Part shown: piece by piece, positions 9,682 to 20,563 of the stretch
How the letters are laid out: the number at the start of each line of letters is the position of its first letter
How positions within the stretch are numbered: the stretch's first letter is position 1
Source of the DNA: Adiantum capillus-veneris
Lineage: Eukaryota; Streptophyta; Polypodiopsida; Polypodiales; Pteridaceae
Direction of reading: 5' to 3'
Length of the DNA: 64,000 nucleotides
Assembly (NCBI GenBank): GCA_014529385.2
Contig: CM043955.1
Span: forward strand, 136,720,108-136,784,107
Translations under genes and position numbers: made by a program
The notes under the pieces: generated by a model
What the model saw: the letters and a program-made list of their open reading frames with translations, nothing else
The model's database searches: none
Told to the model about the DNA's origin: nothing

Positions 9682-10620
9682 TCAAACTTCATATATATTT
9701 TCAATAATGCAAAGAATACGTATAATACTTACAAACTCATGTCGAAGTGTGTTGGAGCCTCCACTCCCAAGATGTGATGCTCCAGCAGACTCCAAACATG
9801 CTCTGGCTGCATTTCTCTGCTGTCTGCTGAAATCTGTTTGGATTGTCTTGTGTCTCTCGTGAAATCCCTGCCGACTCCTATGCGTCCAACCATGCCGGCT
9901 TTGGACTGCCAACATTGTACATGTCTCTCGCCTCTGACCGACGGTGTGACATTGTGGCCTTCGCCACACCCAAAATCCAACCATTCGAGACTTGATCATA
10001 CCCCTTCGTAGGCATGTACTCTCTGTGAATGGCCTCGACGATGTAACTATTTCTTTCATCGTCAAGATTATCCCAAACCTCCATCACAGAGTGACCAAAC
10101 TGAATTATATAGAGATGTCGAATCCTCTATCGCATGGCCTTTCTGACCCTATCTGCCACAACAACCCCGCCCTTGCTCTTGTACACCTACATGTCGATCG
10201 GAGTGACAGAAAAACTAAAACTAAGAGAGTATGGCTCATCGTCACCGGTCATGGCTACATATACAACACTAACACCCACAAAATACGTTGGTTTATAGAA
10301 GAAACGCTTAATCGATACAAATAACAAATAAACGAATCGCCAACAAAAATGAATGAATCTAAAGTGTATGAATCTTTAGTTAATCTCTCGTCTTCTATGA
10401 GATCTGATGCACCAAAGATATCTATCTCAATTTGTACTTCTGCATCTTCGTCATCAAACCCTACTTCTTCGTAGCTCTCCGCATCAGCTTCAGTATTTGA
10501 CACTTCATCTCTAGGTTCAGGCATATGCTCACCACTGACCTCCAGCTCAAAATCCAAACTTATATCATCCGTCAACCCTGTACTTTGTTCATGAATCACC
10601 TCTTTGACCTCAACATCCAA
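9682..10620 (-). pseudogene. CACTA-associated protein remnants
   Basis: Two short minus-strand frames. The downstream one (9682-10065) has a basic, Arg/Gln-rich stretch (RHKTIQTDFSRQQRNAAR). The upstream one (10255-10620) is strongly acidic (VGFDDEDAEVQIEIDIF), a composition often seen at the C-terminus of En/Spm TNP2-like proteins. Frames are interrupted between them. Assignment rests mainly on position just downstream of the DUF4216-like segment. Confidence 0.4.
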
Positions 10621-10626
10621 TCCTTT

Positions 10627-10890
10627 TCACACTTGCTTGCTCCGTGGAGCAACTTGAACAACATAGAGCCATCGCGGTTTAGACATATCATTTTCATAAT
10701 TTTCTCTCCACAGTGGATCTAGTGTGTACACAACTTGTTCACAATGCTCCGGAAGTACAAACGTATCCCGTGCATCTGTCCACACCCGTCTAGAGTTCAC
10801 TTGAATCAATCCACTTTTGTCTTTGCACACAGTTGCATTAGGGCCGCTGGTAATAACTTTGAACCACTTGGCATCAAAGATAAAAATATC
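10627..10890 (-). pseudogene. DUF4216-like segment of a TNP2-type CACTA transposase
   Basis: The frame reads FDAKWFKVITSG, then SGLIQVNSRRVW, DTFVLPEHCEQVVYTLD and finally WLYVVQVAPR. This is the order and spacing of the DUF4216 domain that follows the catalytic part of plant En/Spm TNP2 transposases. Only about 88 codons remain, ended by a stop. The catalytic domain expected upstream (above 10.9 kb on this strand) is not recognisable. Confidence 0.65.
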
Positions 10891-11489
10891 TAACTTTCTT
10901 AGTTGATCTTCAAGATGTCTTGGATGTAGCCAAAGTATTCAAGTTGTCTAGTCTCTGTGTTCTCATCCCTGGCACTACTCCTACTTTCTTGGGTGAAGCT
11001 TTCCCTAACACCACTATCGAAAGTGACCCTTTGTTCGTCGATCTATCTAACCCCTGCCCAGTTGGAAAGTCAGGCAATTTCTTAAGATGATCTGGAAAAG
11101 GAAGGTTTCTAGTGGCACGGTTGTGCTTGAATTACAAGCGATCTGTCAAGCGTTGTTGCTTTTCCCCTTCATACCTCTCTAGCAACTTTTGCATGATGTG
11201 TGAGTTGAGAAGTCATAACCTTTCCTCGCATTGTGATGTCTATCTTCCTAACGATGCCTTGTCCCTGCCGCTCGTCCCCTGTCACTTTTACGTTGACCTC
11301 AGTAGTCCACATCCGGGGCATCTATGGATCAATTGAGACAAAAAAAACACTGATGAGGACAAGAGACTCTTGTACAAGACATCCTTCGGCCATGCTACCC
11401 TCGGGGCGAGCCCTTTGACAAGCGAACCCCTTAAAAGTCTTCATAAATCTCTCCAAGAAGACATCCACCTGCTATGGACTACCCCAACA

Positions 11490-12640
11490 ACTAACTTATT
11501 GTACAATGATTTTTGATTTTCTATCAAGCATGGTGACACACTCGTAGCGGGTGGGCAATCCGGTTGATTTGCCTAAGTCTACAGTGCCTCCATACACAAT
11601 GCCGCACTTGGTAGACAAGTGCATCACAATTTCCAGGGACTATTGGTCATTGTGCAAATAGTTTTATCTATGAAGTTATTATATCATATGTAGCACATAA
11701 AAAATAATTATAGCAAAAACTTGTTATGGAGGCAACTGGCAATGTCTCTCTCTTTCAAGATATCTTGAATGGAAGGTGTGGATGCATGAGTTATACTGCT
11801 TCTACCCAACTAACACGAATTACAAATATTGCTACCATTTAAAAATGGCAATCAATAAGGGGTTTATCTTTATCTTTGTGCAAGGTTAATGGGCCCAAAA
11901 GGGCATGGTGTGTGAATAATAGTCACCTCTAGTTTAGATTTTGGTGTTGTGTTATTGACATGATTTCCATCCTTACCTACTTTGCCACATAACTTTCTCT
12001 TCAAAAGTTTTTAAAATACTTGCAACGTAACATAACCTTGCGCAACCAAAGTACTACTGAAAGGCAAGTGGTGCCTACCTCTCTCTTTTAAAATATCATG
12101 AGTGGAACGCATGGCTCCATGAGGAATGTTGCTTCTACCAAACTAACTCCACTTATAAAGATTGCTATCATTCTAAAAATGGTAATCATTGAGGGGCTTA
12201 TCTTCGTCTTTTGGCAATGTTAATGGGCGCAAAAGTGCATGGTATGTGAATACTATTCACATCTAGTCTAGCTTTTGGTGTTGTATTATTGACATGATTG
12301 CCATCCTTGATCTACTTCACTACAAATTTCCCTCCAAACTTTTGAAAAGACTTGCAATGTGACATAATCTTGTGCAACCAAAGTACCATTGAAAGACAAG
12401 ACATCCATGGCTTTGCTATAAATAGGGGATTGGTGTTATACCACATTCAAGCCAACAATGTGGTATACTATTTGTTATTGTCATATGATGCTTATTTTTT
12501 TCATTGGACTTGGTGGCACACTTGTAGCGAGTGGGTAATCCAATTGATTTGCATAATTCTACAATATTTGCATACATAGCCCCACACTTGGTAGAGAAGT
12601 ACGTCCAGATTTTTTGGGGGCTATTGATCATTGTTGTAGA
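11490..12640 (+). repeat. tandem ~646-bp repeat, copy 2 remainder and two further partial copies
   Basis: It resumes copy 2 at TTGTACAATGATTTTTGATTTTC (equivalent to about 8090). The anchor CTTGCAA recurs at about 12018 and 12351, giving one unit shortened to 332 bp and a final partial unit. No gene is present. Confidence 0.75.
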
Positions 12641-13016
12641 TGACGTGGCAGCTGCACGGTCGGTCACGTAGTGGTCGAAAAAAAAACCTAGGTTTAGTGT
12701 AATCCCACCTACAAATTTTGAAATTTACCTCTAAATTTTATTTTTGAAGGTGAGAAAACCTAAAATTTTTGAAAAAATTAGTGTAGTTTGGTGTAAAAAC
12801 CTTCAAATTTTGTCAATTTACCTCTATTGTTTCACATATGTAGGTTTGCCAAATTTTTGGAAAAAAGTTTTTTTTCGAGCACTGGAGTGGAGACGAGGAG
12901 AACAGAGACGAGCGCTGACGTGGCGCCTGACAAGCAAGAGCAGCGGGTCCTGGGGGTTGACGAAAAAACGATCAAGAGACAAAAGGGAGAGAGAGGGAGA
13001 GTTCGCGCGTGCGGTG

Positions 13017-13021
<5 letters not shown>
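12641..13021. other. non-coding
   Basis: Short AT-rich direct repeats occur here (AAATTTTGAAATTTACCTCTA, then TTCAAATTTTGTCAATTTACC). A GC-richer segment at 12880-12970 leads into the GA repeat. No domain was recognised. Confidence 0.35.

Positions 13022-13081
<60 letters not shown>
13022..13081. repeat. (AG)n microsatellite
   Basis: About 60 bp of pure AG, ending 9 bp before the left arm of the hairpin at 13091. Confidence 0.96.
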
Positions 13082-13084
<3 letters not shown>

Positions 13085-13090
13085 TATTTG

Positions 13091-13217
13091 AAATCAAGTA
13101 TTCATTGCATAACGTGGTAATGCCATGACAACTCACGGCGTTTATCATGATACATACTCATGATAAACGTTGTGAGTTGTGATGGCATTACCATGTTATG
13201 CAATGAATACTTGATTT
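13091..13217. repeat. near-perfect 60-bp hairpin
   Basis: The left arm 13091-13150 (starting AAATCAAGTATTCATTGCAT) and right arm 13158-13217 are reverse complements except at four positions, with a 7-nt loop. In a plus-strand transcript three of the four differences become G-U pairs and one is G-G, so 59 of 60 positions can pair. It could be a young miRNA-type foldback or a tiny MITE. No open frame is involved. Confidence 0.85.
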
Positions 13218-13614
13218 CATACAGAAATCTGTTCCTAAACTGATATCCATAGAATTTCACAAGATTTTATGAGCTAGCATAATAATGCTCTATTTCAAAG
13301 TTCATGTATCATGTTAAACATAATCCATACAAGAATTTGTATCTCATTGTACATATTTTATTAGAGCATAAACTTATGCATTAGCAATTTATGCAATAGT
13401 TCATTTTGAATGCATTCTTTATTTTGTACGGTTAAGAATATCCCAATAGTGGATTTTGGATGTACCAAACCCTTGTAAAACTTGTTTAGAATAGCTAAAT
13501 GTTAAGTAAAGGATGCACTTTTTCATCCATACCTTGCTTAAAGTGTCTTGATGGTGGATTGAAAATTTCCTTGCTCCTCTCAAGAACTTTTTTAGATTGG
13601 AGAAATGACGGATC
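13218..13614 (+). repeat. AT-rich DNA and satellite family, left outermost part
   Basis: From about 13430, GTGGATTTTGGATGTACCAAAC and TTGATGGTGGATTGAAAATTTCC match 28080-28210 in the same orientation, marking satellite-related DNA. The copia element at 13615 interrupts it. Confidence 0.6.
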
Positions 13615-14408
13615 TGTTAAGTATGGAGCCTGATTTACCCTTGTAATTTTTTGTGGTAAAAGCGCACATTTGTAAGGCCTCCATTATGAAGAGAAGCCAT
13701 CGGGCGTGAAGGAAAATCACTTACTGAAAACCAAAATTTTCACGGACAAGAATCAGGGGCAACTTTAAAGGCCATAATATTCTTTTTCATCGGAATATTA
13801 TGGCCGGACGACGGCCGGAAAGTGGTCGGAAAACAACCGGTCGGTTGGCCGGTGGCTGGTAGTCAATGGCCGATGGCCGGTGGTCGGAAGTCAATGGCCG
13901 GTGGCCGGTGGTCGAAAGTCAATGGCCGGTGGCCGAATTCAAAAGCGGACTTGTCTTCTCAAGGGCGGCCACACATGGGCGGATTGGAGGGTCCAATTTG
14001 GACTTATTCGCACAAGGGCGGCTACACATGGCTGTCTCTCATAAGAGAGGCAACCCTTTTGGCCTATAAAAGGAGGCCATTTCTACACACATTTCATAGT
14101 GTGAAGTTGATGCAACAAGGTGAGTGTGAGGTGGTGAGAGTGAAGCAAGGCGGGAGCTCCATTAAGGGTATAATCCCTTTGTAAACTACTTCTTGTTTTG
14201 AAGTACTAAAGCCATTGAGTGGCTGCTTTCCCGTGAACGTAGCCCACATTGGGTGAACCACGTATATCGTGTGTACTCTCTCTCTCTCTCTCTCTGTCTC
14301 TCTTTCTCTCTCTCTCTCTCTACTCTATAATCTCGTGTATATAAATCTGTCTCTCTCCATTAAGTAATCTACTCAATTATCTATTTAGCTACGTCTTATT
14401 TCCTAACA
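13615..14408 (+). repeat. copia 5' LTR
   Basis: 794 bp. U3 holds a 13-bp-arm hairpin (13770-13782 / 13793-13805) and tandem GGCCGGTGGCCGG-type repeats (13840-13935). A TATA box, TATAAAA at 14065-14071, sits in the setting GGCCTATAAAAGGAGGCC, and a CT microsatellite follows at 14277-14330. Transcription would start about 30 bp after the TATA box. Confidence 0.93.
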
Positions 14409-14410
14409 AC

Positions 14411-14422
14411 TGGTATCAGAGC
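14411..14422 (+). other. primer binding site, tRNA-iMet
   Basis: TGGTATCAGAGC, 2 nt after the LTR, is complementary to the 3' end of plant initiator tRNA-Met. Confidence 0.93.
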
Positions 14423-14481
14423 AAGGTTTGCTCGTAGCTAAATTATCTCAAGGAAAGGATTCCTTGAATTGAGTGGGAGTT

Positions 14482-16146
14482 ATGGCGGAGGAAGGGAAGC
14501 TCAAGATTGAGAAGTTCAACGGCAAAAACTACCGACATTGGAAGATGCAGATTGAAGACTATCTCTACCAGAAGGACCTCTATTTGCCACTAGGCGGTCT
14601 TGCGAAGAAGCCCGCAACAATGGCAGATGAAGCATGGATTGTCCTTAATCGAAAGGCACTGGGAACAATCCGGTTAAGCTTGGCGTCAACAGTGGCCTTC
14701 AATGTTTCGGAGATGAAGACCACGGAGGACTTGATGAAGTCACTTGACGACTTCTACGAGAAACCATCGGCATCCAATAAGGTATTTCTTATGAAGCGCT
14801 TGTTCAATCTAAAGATGGCAGAGAATGGTTCAGTTGCAGAACACCTAAATGACTTTAACACAAACATAAGTCAACTTCGATCAGTGAAAATCAATTTCGA
14901 TGACGAAGTGCGAGCTCTCCTTATACTATCATCTCTACCGGATAGTTGGGATAGCCTTGTGATGGCTGTAAGTAATTCTATCTCTGGCACAAATACTCTT
15001 AAGTTTGATGATGTTGTGGGTGTTCTTCTAAGCGAGGAAATGCGAAGGAGAAGCACAGGAGAATCATCAAGTGCTGCACTATCAGTGGAAACAAGAGGAA
15101 GGCTTAAGGAGAGGTTCAAAAACCAAAAGGGTCGTGATCGCTCAAGGCGGAGTAAGTCACGCACAAAGTCAGTTCTTGAATGTTGGAACTGCGGCAAGAA
15201 GGGCCACGTCAAGAAGGATTGCTGGTCCAAGAAGAAGGAGACAGAGTCTCAAGACAACAAGCCAACATTGGAGGCCAATGTGGCAGGTAAAGTAGAGCAA
15301 GATGCTCTAATTCTCTCATTAGACAATGTGTCTAATTCCTGGATAGTAGATTCCGGGGCTTCATTCCATGCGACACCACACAAGCAACATTTCCAAGACT
15401 ACACCAAAGGTAATTTTGGGTATGTATACTTGGGAGATGATGAAGCTTGTGAGATTGTCGGCAAAGGTACAGTTTCTATCAAAACTATTAATGGAAATGA
15501 ATGGAAGCTTAAAGATGTTATGCATGTTCCTTCTCTTCGCAAAAATTTGATCTCTACAGGACAATTGGACGATGAAGGTCACAACATTGCATTCGGAAAC
15601 AAACGGTGGAAGATCTCAAAGGGATCTTTGGTGGTTGCCAAGGGTGAAAAAGTCGGTACACTTTACTTGTGTACTGTTAGCACGCAACCTTCAGCTTGTG
15701 CAGCAACTACAGAAGTTGACAGTGCAGTGTGGCACTACCGACTTGGGCATATGAGTGCCAAAGGAATGCAAATCCTTCAAACAAATAAGCTTCTACCAGG
15801 TTTGAAAGAAGTGGACTTAGAGTTCTGTGAAGATTGTGTTTATGGTAAACAAAAGAGGGTAAAATTTCAAAAATCAGGAAATGAAAGAAAAAATAAAAAA
15901 CTTGAGTTGGTTCATTCTGATGTTTGGGGTCCTGCAAGTACACCATCACTTGGTGGCTCATTGTACTATGTATCATTCATAGACGATGCGACTAGAAAAA
16001 CATGGGTTTATGTCATGAAGAATAAATCCGATGTATTTTCCATATTTCAAAGGTGGAAAGCCTTTGTGGAGAATGAAACAGGTACCAAGGTTAAATGCCT
16101 CAGATCCGACAATGGAGCGAATATTGCAGCCAAGCTTTTGTGCTAG
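14482..16146 (+). pseudogene. copia gag, protease and integrase N-terminal part
   Basis: The polyprotein starts at ATG 14482 (MAEEGKLKIEKFNGKNY). In order there are: a copia gag domain (UBN2-like, about residues 10-200); a basic linker; a CCHC zinc knuckle CWNCGKKGHVKKDC (C-x2-C-x4-H-x4-C); a protease with the active-site motif WIVDSGASFHATP; the GAG-pre-integrase zinc segment HYRLGHMSAKGM...CEDCVYGKQKR; and the start of the integrase core (LVHSDVWGP, FIDDATRKTWVY, RSDNGA). The frame is lost right after the second catalytic Asp (SDNG). The break fits a net loss of 11 nt near 16113-16142 and ends at a TAG at 16144. Gag and protease look intact. Confidence 0.93.
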
Positions 16147-16690
16147 CAATGGCATTCGGAGGCAAAGGACAACCCCAAGGACACATCAACAAAATGGGAT
16201 TTCGGAAAGGATGAACAGGACAATCATGGAACGAGCACGAAGCATGCGGCTACATGCAGGCCTACCGCTTGAGCTTTGGGCGGAAGTTGTAAGTACGTCT
16301 GTGTACTTAATCAATCGGTCACCCTCAACGGCATTGGATGGGGGAGTTCCAGAAGAGGCATGGACAGGTAAACCGGTGAATTATGCATTTCTCAAAGTGT
16401 TTGGGTGTGAGGCTTTCATGCACATAGATAGAAGCCTAAGATCAAAGTTAGATGCAAAGTCCAAAAAGTGTTTCTTCATTGGCTATGGAGAAGGAGACTT
16501 TGGGTATCGCCTATGGAATCCTGAAGATGGTAAAATCTTAAGGAGTAGGGATGTAATTTTTAATGAACAAAATATGTACAAAGATTACTTGGAAAGAAAA
16601 CAAACAAAAGAAACAGGTGATGAGTACATGGAGCTTGAGGACGGTGAAGACTCAAGGACTGCAAACGGTGACAATGTGCAACAACGTTAA
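16120..16690 (+). pseudogene. copia integrase C-terminal half (shifted frame)
   Basis: It resumes in another frame with GIRRQRTTPRTHQQNGISER (the third catalytic acid is in this block), then LPLELWAEVV, YLINRSPSTALDG, the conserved KVFGCEAFMHI and KKCFFIGYGEGDFGYRLW. A TAA at 16688-16690 interrupts the linker to reverse transcriptase. Sequence continues in the same frame, so one C-to-T change (CAA to TAA) explains it. Confidence 0.9.
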
Positions 16691-17600
16691 CCAAATGAGG
16701 AGCCTCAACCTATTCACGGAAGATCTACAAGAGCAAGTAGACCTCCAGAAAGGTTTGTTCCTTCCTTCAACCATCTCTTGATCTCAGATTCTGGAGAGCC
16801 GGAATCATATGAAGAAGCTATGCAGCATGAATCCAAAGAAGAATGGACGAAGAGCATGCAAGTGGAGATGGACTCACTACATCACAACCAAACATGGGAG
16901 TTGGTTGAGTTGCCTAAAGGTAAGCGGGCACTTCAAAACAAATGTGTGTACAAGCTAAAGGAAGAAGAAGGCGGGAAGAAAAGGTACAAGTCTAGGCTTG
17001 TGGTAAAAGGTTTTTCTCAAAAGAAAGGTATTGACTTCAATGAAATATTTTCTCATGTTGTAAAAATGAACTCAATTAGGCTTGTCTTAAGCCTTGTGGC
17101 TGCTCATGATCTAAATCTCGAGCAAATGGATGTAAATACGGCATTCCCTCACGGTGACTTAGAGGAGGAAATCTACATGCTTCAACCAAAGGGGTATGAA
17201 GTAAAAGGTAAGGAGAAAATGGTTTGCAGATTAAAGAAGAGCTTGTATGGTTTAAAGCAAGCATCAAGACAATGGTACTTGAAGTTTGATCGATGGATGT
17301 TGGATCATGGATTCACAAGATGCAACTCGGATCACTGCGTCTACACGGAGAATTTGTGAGATGGGAAATTCATCATCCTAATGTTGTATGTTGATGACAT
17401 GTTGATTGCAAGTGCTAACATGCAGGACATCAAAGACCTAAAAGAGGAGCTGTCCAAATCTTTTTCAATGAAAGATTTAGGTGCTACAAAGAGGATACTT
17501 GGCATGAAAATATCAAGGGACAGGACGAAGAAGACAATACTTGGCATGAAAATATCAAGGGACAATAAAGCTATCTCAAGAAGATTACATCAAGAAGGTA
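16691..17600 (+). pseudogene. copia reverse transcriptase
   Basis: It contains NQTWELVELPKGKRAL, RYKSRLVVKGFSQKKGIDF, QMDVNTAFPHGDLEEEIYM and KKSLYGLKQASRQWY. The catalytic YVDDM box lies at 17387-17401. A TGA at 17357-17359 sits just before the catalytic box. At 17537-17564 a 28-bp copy of 17495-17522 has been inserted, shifting the frame before the connection to RNase H. Without these two lesions the domain is full length. Confidence 0.92.
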
Positions 17601-17615
17601 CTAGAAAGGTTTGCA

Positions 17616-18377
17616 ATGCAAAATGCAAAACCAGTTTCTACACCTTTGGCTGGTCATTTTAAACTAACGAAGGATATGTGTCCAAAGACACAAGAGGAGA
17701 TAGCCTATATGTCTAAAGTTCCATATGCTGCAGCGGTAGGTTCTCTAATGTATGCTATGGTCTGGACAAGGCCAGACATTGCACATGCAGTGGGAGTTGT
17801 GAGTAGGTTCATGGACAACCCACGTAAAGAGCATTGGCAAGCTGTGAAGTGGATACTTAGGTATCTAAAAGGGACAACAACAAATGCTTTGTATTTTGGA
17901 GGAACTGATATTTTTCTAGAAGGGTATGCTGATGCAGATATGGCAGGTGACAAAGATACTCGAAGGAGCACTACTGGCTATGTGTTCACAGTTGGAGGCA
18001 CAGCAGTAAGCTGGGCTTCAAAGCTGCAGAAAGTGGTTTCACTTTCTACCACGGAAGCAGAGTATGTAGCAATGACGGAGGCAAGCAAAGAAATTCTGTG
18101 GCTTCACAGATTCTTAGAAGAGCTTGGATTCAAACAAGACAATTGTGTCTTGTACAGTGATAGCCAAAGCGCTATCCATCTTGCGAAGAACTCAGCCTTT
18201 CATTCAAGGACAAAGCACATTGAGGTGAGATATCACTTCATACGCACTCTTTTGGAAGAGGGACAACTAAAGCTAGGAAAGGTGCATACAAGTGAAAATC
18301 CTGCAGACATGTTTACAAAGGTGGTCAACAAGGAGAAGTTGAGCTTTTGCTCATCTTCAATCGGCATTCAAGGATAA
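17616..18377 (+). pseudogene. copia RNase H and polyprotein C-terminus
   Basis: The frame is open for 253 codons. It contains YMSKVPYAAAVGSLMYAM, TRPDIAHAVGVVSRFM, WILRYLKGT, YADADMAGDKDTRRSTTGY, LSTTEAEYVAMTEASKE, LYSDSQSAIHLAKN and RTKHIEVRYHFIR, the classic copia RNase H series, and stops at 18375-18377. About 60 bp of 3' untranslated sequence and the polypurine tract follow. Confidence 0.93.
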
Positions 18378-18437
18378 GAAGCCAGAATGGAAAGCAGTCA
18401 CAGGTTTGGTTTGGAGATCAGTCTCCAAGTGGGAGAT

Positions 18438-19095
18438 TGTTAAGTATGGAGCCTGATTTACCCTTGTAATTTTCTGTGGTAAAAGCGCACATTTGTAAGG
18501 CCCCCATTATGAGGAGAAACCATCGGGCGTGAAGGAAAATCACTCACCGGAAACCAAAATTTTCACGGACAAGAATCAGGGGCAACTTTAAAGGCCATAA
18601 TATTCTTTTTCACCGGAATATTATGGCCGGACGACGGCCGGAAAGTGGTCGGAAAACAACCGGTCGGTTGGCCGGTGGCCGGTAGTCAATGGCCGATGGC
18701 CGGTGGTCGGAAGTCAATGGCCGGTGGCCGGTGGTCAAAAGTCAATGGCCGGTGGCCGAATTCAAAAGCGGACTTGTCTTCTCAAGGGCGGCCACACATG
18801 GGCGGATTGGAGGGTCCAATTTGGACTTATTCGCACAAGGGCGACTACACATGGCTGTCTCTCATAAGAGAGGGCAGCCCTTTTGGCCTATAAAAGGAGG
18901 CCATTTCTACACACATTTCATAGTGTGAAGTTGATGCAACAAGGTGAGTGTGAGGTGGTGAGAGTGAAGCAAGGCGGGAGCTCCATTAAGGGTATAATCC
19001 CTTTGTAAACTACTTCTTGTTTTGAAGCACTAAAGCCATTGAGTGGCTGCTTTCCCGTGGACGTAGCCCACATTGGGTGAACCACGTATATCGTG

Positions 19096-19157
<62 letters not shown>

Positions 19158-19244
19158 ACTCTATAATCTCGTGTATATAAATCTGTCTCTCTCCATTAAG
19201 TAATCTACTCAATTATCTATTTAGCTATGTCTTATTTCCTAACA
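18438..19244 (+). repeat. copia 3' LTR
   Basis: 807 bp, 13 bp longer than the 5' LTR mainly because its CT microsatellite (19099-19160) is longer. TATA box at 18889-18895. It is preceded by CAAGTGGGAGAT. Confidence 0.93.
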
Positions 19245-20558
19245 GGATCTAGGATGCACCCATATTGACACAATATTCTATGATGAAAAAGTGCTAGTTT
19301 ATTGAGTGCACCAACCACCCTTCCACAACTTGTTTGGAATGTTTGGTATAAGATGCTACCACCTTCTAACACTTGTTTAGAATGGCCAAATGGTAATTCT
19401 ATGTTTCACTCATTTGTCTTTTGGTTACTTAGAAGCGCCAAGTTATGGGTATAAATTTCACCTCCCATTCTAATAGCTATATAGAATGGCCAAGTAGTGA
19501 CCTCATTTGCACATTTCCTTAAAAAGTGTGTTTCAAATCGTAAATTCATGGTATATGAAGCATCTTGCCTTCCAAAATTTGTTAAGAATGGCCAACTGGT
19601 GGATGTAGAATGCACAAAAACTTTTAGAATAGATTGTTTGGAATAGATTTCTCCACTAGTATGGATACATTTCCTTGCCCTATCTTTATACCACAACGAG
19701 TGGAATCTTCATTGGTTCTACACACACAACGAACACAAACAATTTCATTGTCAAGTACCATGTGCACTTTTTTTCCAGATTTAAAGTCCATCCTAAAAAT
19801 GAAGGAAGGTTAGAAAAGTTGAAGCTTAAAACCACAATAAACGTATTATAGTGGACTATAGGTTAGACAAGTGATGGAGATTGACACCAAATAATCCATG
19901 ATACTTTAGATTGAACACAAGTGGTGGAGATTGAGACTAAATAACCCATGATACTTGTGGTTGGGCGTACAATGAAGCTTGAGAGCAATGAATCATTGAC
20001 ACTAGGGATGATATATGGAAGATAAGATAGAAGCTTGTGGCCATGCAGTGTGTCTATCTCTATTTTTATGCTTCAATGGAGCCTATCTTGGACAAATGGT
20101 GGAACTAGTGACTCTCTACACTTGAATGGGACATAGCTTGGACAACTGGAGAACCTTACGGATTTCTATGCTTCAATAGAGCATAGATCTGGTAACTGAT
20201 GGATCTTATGGTCCCCTATGCTTGAATGGAGCATAGCTTGGACAATTGGTGGACCTTATGGCTCTCTATGCTTCAATAGACCATAGATTTCACAAGTGGT
20301 GGACCTTGTGGATCTCTATGTTCAACTATAGCTTATCTTGGATAAGTAATGGACCTTGTGGCTGTATATGCTTCAATAGGGGCATAGTTTGGCCAAGTGG
20401 TAAACCTTATGGTCCTCTATGATTGAATGGAGCATAGCTTGGACACATGGTGGAACTTATGGCTCTATGTGTTACAAAAGAGCTTAGATCGGTGGACGTT
20501 GTGTCTCTCTATAATTGAATAGAGTAGAGCTTCGATGAGTGGTAGAACTCATGAATCT
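19245..20558 (+). repeat. satellite array, plus orientation, left block
   Basis: First (to about 20040) come units of the GGCCAAGTGGTGGATCTAGGATGCACC type. Then come units of 50 bp such as TATGCTTGAATGGAGCATAG + CTTGGACAAGTGGTGGACCT + TATGGCTCTC. Identity between units is roughly 70-85% by eye. No gene is present; short frames through it are repeat-derived. Element A interrupts it at 20564. Confidence 0.85.
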
Positions 20559-20563
20559 CTATG

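Larger units (their letters stand above)
8634..11489 (-). mobile_element. truncated CACTA (En/Spm) DNA transposon
   Basis: The terminus at 8634 reads CACTACAACATCTTAGCG, the hallmark start of the superfamily. Transposon-like protein remnants lie on the minus strand at 9.57-10.9 kb, so 8634 is the 3' terminus. The element interrupts the 646-bp repeat. Sequence resumes at 11490 at a position equivalent to about 8090 in the intact copy, so roughly 100 bp of target was lost. No matching TAGTG terminus is visible at that side, so the 5' end was deleted together with flank. Confidence 0.6.
13615..19244 (+). mobile_element. complete Ty1/copia LTR retrotransposon
   Basis: The element is 5630 bp, bounded by TGTTAAGTATGG and TTATTTCCTAACA, with a perfect 5-bp target duplication GGATC (13610-13614 and 19245-19249). 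It has two LTRs, a tRNA-iMet primer site, a polypurine tract (18424-18437) and the copia domain order gag, protease, integrase, reverse transcriptase, RNase H. About 16 LTR differences counted by eye in about 790 bp (2%) are all transitions, so this is the youngest datable insertion here. The coding region carries two frameshifts and two stop codons, so it is not autonomous. Joining the flanks restores a satellite phrase, GGATCTAGGATGCAC. Confidence 0.95.

Noticed and set aside
12317-12326. A second CACTA terminus (CACTACAAAT)
   Set aside because: The aligned repeat copies at 8570 and 11980 read CTCAACATAA and CCACATAACT, so this is point variation in the 646-bp repeat.
13822-14184. 120-codon frame rich in GGCCGG translations, repeated at 18645
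   Set aside because: It lies inside the copia LTR (U3 to R) and is duplicated only because the LTR is. It does not join gag.
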